A program made the position numbers and the translations under genes. A stretch of 64,000 bases of DNA from assembly GCF_947072685.1 (NCBI RefSeq), contig NZ_CAMTIK010000007.1:1-64000 (forward strand). The letters are read 5' to 3'. The notes under the pieces were generated by a model, which was not told the DNA's origin, ran no database searches, and saw nothing but the letters and a program-made list of their open reading frames with translations. Positions 62,745-64,000 of this stretch are shown here, one piece after another (the first letter of the stretch is position 1; each line of letters begins with the position of its first letter). This DNA is from an uncultured Cetobacterium sp. (GTDB taxonomy: Bacteria > Fusobacteriota > Fusobacteriia > Fusobacteriales > Fusobacteriaceae).

Positions 62745-63926
62745 ATGAAAATTATAGATACTTTAGTGGAGAGGTTTAAAAAAGAGTTTGATACAAATGA
62801 TTCGGTAGAAGTTTTTTTTGCACCTGGAAGAGTCAATCTAATTGGTGAGCATATCGATTATAATGGTGGAAAAGTTTTTCCATGTGCTTTAGATTTTGGA
62901 ACTTATGCCGTGGTTAAGAAAAGAAAAGATAAAACATTTAGAATGTTTTCTGAAAATTTCAAAAGTTTAGGTATTGTTGAATTTTCTCTTTCTGACTTAT
63001 GCTACAAACTGTCTGATGATTGGGCAAACTACCCAAAAGGAGTTATAAAGACATTTCTAGATTCTAATTTCAATATAGATTTTGGGTTCGACATCTTATT
63101 TTTTGGAAATATTCCTAACGGTGCTGGACTTTCTTCATCCGCATCAATAGAAGTTCTAACTGCTGTTGTTTTAAAACATCTTTTTAATTTGGATATTTCC
63201 ATGGTAGAGATGGTTAAATTAAGTCAAAAAGCTGAAAATGAGTTCATCGGAGTTAATTGCGGTATTATGGATCAATTTTCTATTGGAATGGGGAAAAAAA
63301 ATCATGCTATTCTTTTGGATTGTAATACTTTAGATTATTCATATGCCCCTTTTATACTTAAAGATTCTTCCATAATAATTGCTAATACAAATAAAAGAAG
63401 AGGATTGGGAGATTCAAAATACAACGAAAGAAGATCTTCTTGTGAGGAGGCATTAAGTGACCTAAGAAATAATGGGGTTAAAATTACATCTCTTTGTGAT
63501 ATGGACAACACTTCTTTTGAGAAATATAAACATTTTATAAAATCTGAAGAAGCTCAAATTAGAGCACAACATGCTGTTACTGAAAACTACAGAGTCTCAG
63601 AAGCTATGAAAAGTTTAAAGAATGGAGATCTTGAAAATTTCGGTTCACTTATGAATCAGTCACATATCTCTTTAAGAGATAATTATGAAGTTACAGGTTG
63701 GGAATTAGATAGCTTAGTTCAAGCTGCATGGGAGGAAGATGGGGTTATAGGATCAAGAATGACTGGAGCTGGTTTTGGTGGATGTACAGTTTCCCTTGTA
63801 AAAAACAATTGTATAGATAATTTTGTTCAGAATGTTGGAGATAAGTATAAAGAAAAAACGGGTTTAGAAGCCACATTCTACATCGGTAATCCTGGAGATG
63901 GAGCTAGAAAGTTAGGTGATTTTTAA
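62745..63926 (+). CDS. galK: Galactokinase
   Basis: A 393-residue GHMP kinase. The substrate motif 'GRVNLIGEHIDYNGG' near residue 28, the ATP-binding motif 'PNGAGLSSSASIEV' near 125, and the third motif 'GSRMTGAGFGGCTV' near 340 are all present. It phosphorylates galactose at C1 as the first step of the Leloir pathway. The ATG follows GGAGAG; the end overlaps galT by one base. Confidence 0.97.
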   Translation: MKIIDTLVERFKKEFDTNDSVEVFFAPGRVNLIGEHIDYNGGKVFPCALDFGTYAVVKKRKDKTFRMFSENFKSLGIVEFSLSDLCYKLSDDWANYPKGVIKTFLDSNFNIDFGFDILFFGNIPNGAGLSSSASIEVLTAVVLKHLFNLDISMVEMVKLSQKAENEFIGVNCGIMDQFSIGMGKKNHAILLDCNTLDYSYAPFILKDSSIIIANTNKRRGLGDSKYNERRSSCEEALSDLRNNGVKITSLCDMDNTSFEKYKHFIKSEEAQIRAQHAVTENYRVSEAMKSLKNGDLENFGSLMNQSHISLRDNYEVTGWELDSLVQAAWEEDGVIGSRMTGAGFGGCTVSLVKNNCIDNFVQNVGDKYKEKTGLEATFYIGNPGDGARKLGDF

Positions 63927-64000
63927 TGTCTATCTTTTCTCTCATACAAGAAGTTCTCAACTATGGAATAGATAAAAAATTTATAGACAAAGAGGATGAA
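63926..64000 (+). CDS. galT: Galactose-1-phosphate uridylyltransferase, class II, partial (N-terminus only)
   Basis: The ATG overlaps the galK stop (TAATG). Only 25 codons are visible, and their product starts 'SIFSLIQEVLNYGIDK', the typical opening of the class II GalT of low-GC bacteria. Order galK-galT fits the Leloir pathway. The assignment rests on this short piece plus context. Confidence 0.8.
   Translation, partial: MSIFSLIQEVLNYGIDKKFIDKEDE

Noticed and set aside
1-64000. CRISPR arrays, tRNA/rRNA genes, insertion sequences, prophage or attachment sites
   Set aside because: Read through for regularly spaced repeats, cloverleaf arms with CCA ends, transposases and integrases; none was convincing.

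Overview
The window is very AT-rich and carries genes typical of a diderm anaerobe: a complete RND pump with a TolC-type outer-membrane partner, an outer-membrane beta-barrel, the MinCDE division system, a Bat/MoxR operon and several sodium-coupled transporters. Together with Clostridium-like features (OpuC permease-binding protein fusion, class II galT, fluoride and purine riboswitches), this suggests a member of the Fusobacteriota, perhaps close to Cetobacterium or Fusobacterium. The genus is an inference. I see no rRNA, tRNA, insertion sequence, prophage or CRISPR array.

Layout. (1) 1-5709, minus: two paralogous giant modular proteins with F5/8 type C domains and an M60/enhancin-like end; the first runs off the window. 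(2) 5965-15135, minus: the most unusual region, one operon reading arylsulfotransferase-thioredoxin fusion, DASS transporter, thioredoxin-reductase-like flavoprotein, second fusion, second DASS transporter, NhaC antiporter. (3) 15499-22407, minus: a small Cys-rich unknown protein, then sbcD-sbcC-murI and an orphan peptide-binding protein. (4) 22537-30553: a PTS IICB transporter; a fluoride riboswitch with a cation/proton antiporter; an OpuC-type ABC transporter; a purine permease behind a purine riboswitch with adenine-type specificity; and an acidic unknown protein. (5) 30642-36964, minus: seven-gene moxR/DUF58/bat operon. (6) 37087-43818: a GGDEF-EAL protein, a HAD phosphatase, an outer-membrane protein, an M3 peptidase and an OYE-family reductase. 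(7) 43903-50373, plus: a TolC with an extra N-terminal domain, an adaptor and an RND pump. (8) 50415-57207, minus: a tiny lipoprotein, gltS, an FMN/FAD reductase lipoprotein, an Fe-S protein, a DMT exporter and a disulfide oxidoreductase. (9) 57255-59019: minCDE. (10) 59172-64000: a MalK-type ATPase, galM and a ROK regulator, divergent from galK-galT.

How the genes work together. In the sulfotransferase operon each fusion protein is followed by its own anion transporter. One reductase lies between the two pairs, positioned to serve both thioredoxin domains, and the NhaC antiporter could maintain the sodium gradient that DASS carriers use. This reads as a duplicated import-and-process module for sulfated or otherwise anionic organic compounds with a dithiol redox step. 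The substrate cannot be read from sequence. The galactose genes form a divergent unit around the ROK regulator. The Bat operon and the flavin/Fe-S genes fit an anaerobe with oxidative-stress defence and anaerobic reduction chemistry.

Limits: all family assignments come from reading motifs and architecture, not from database searches. Start sites were re-chosen where a Shine-Dalgarno sequence clearly favoured an internal or non-ATG codon.
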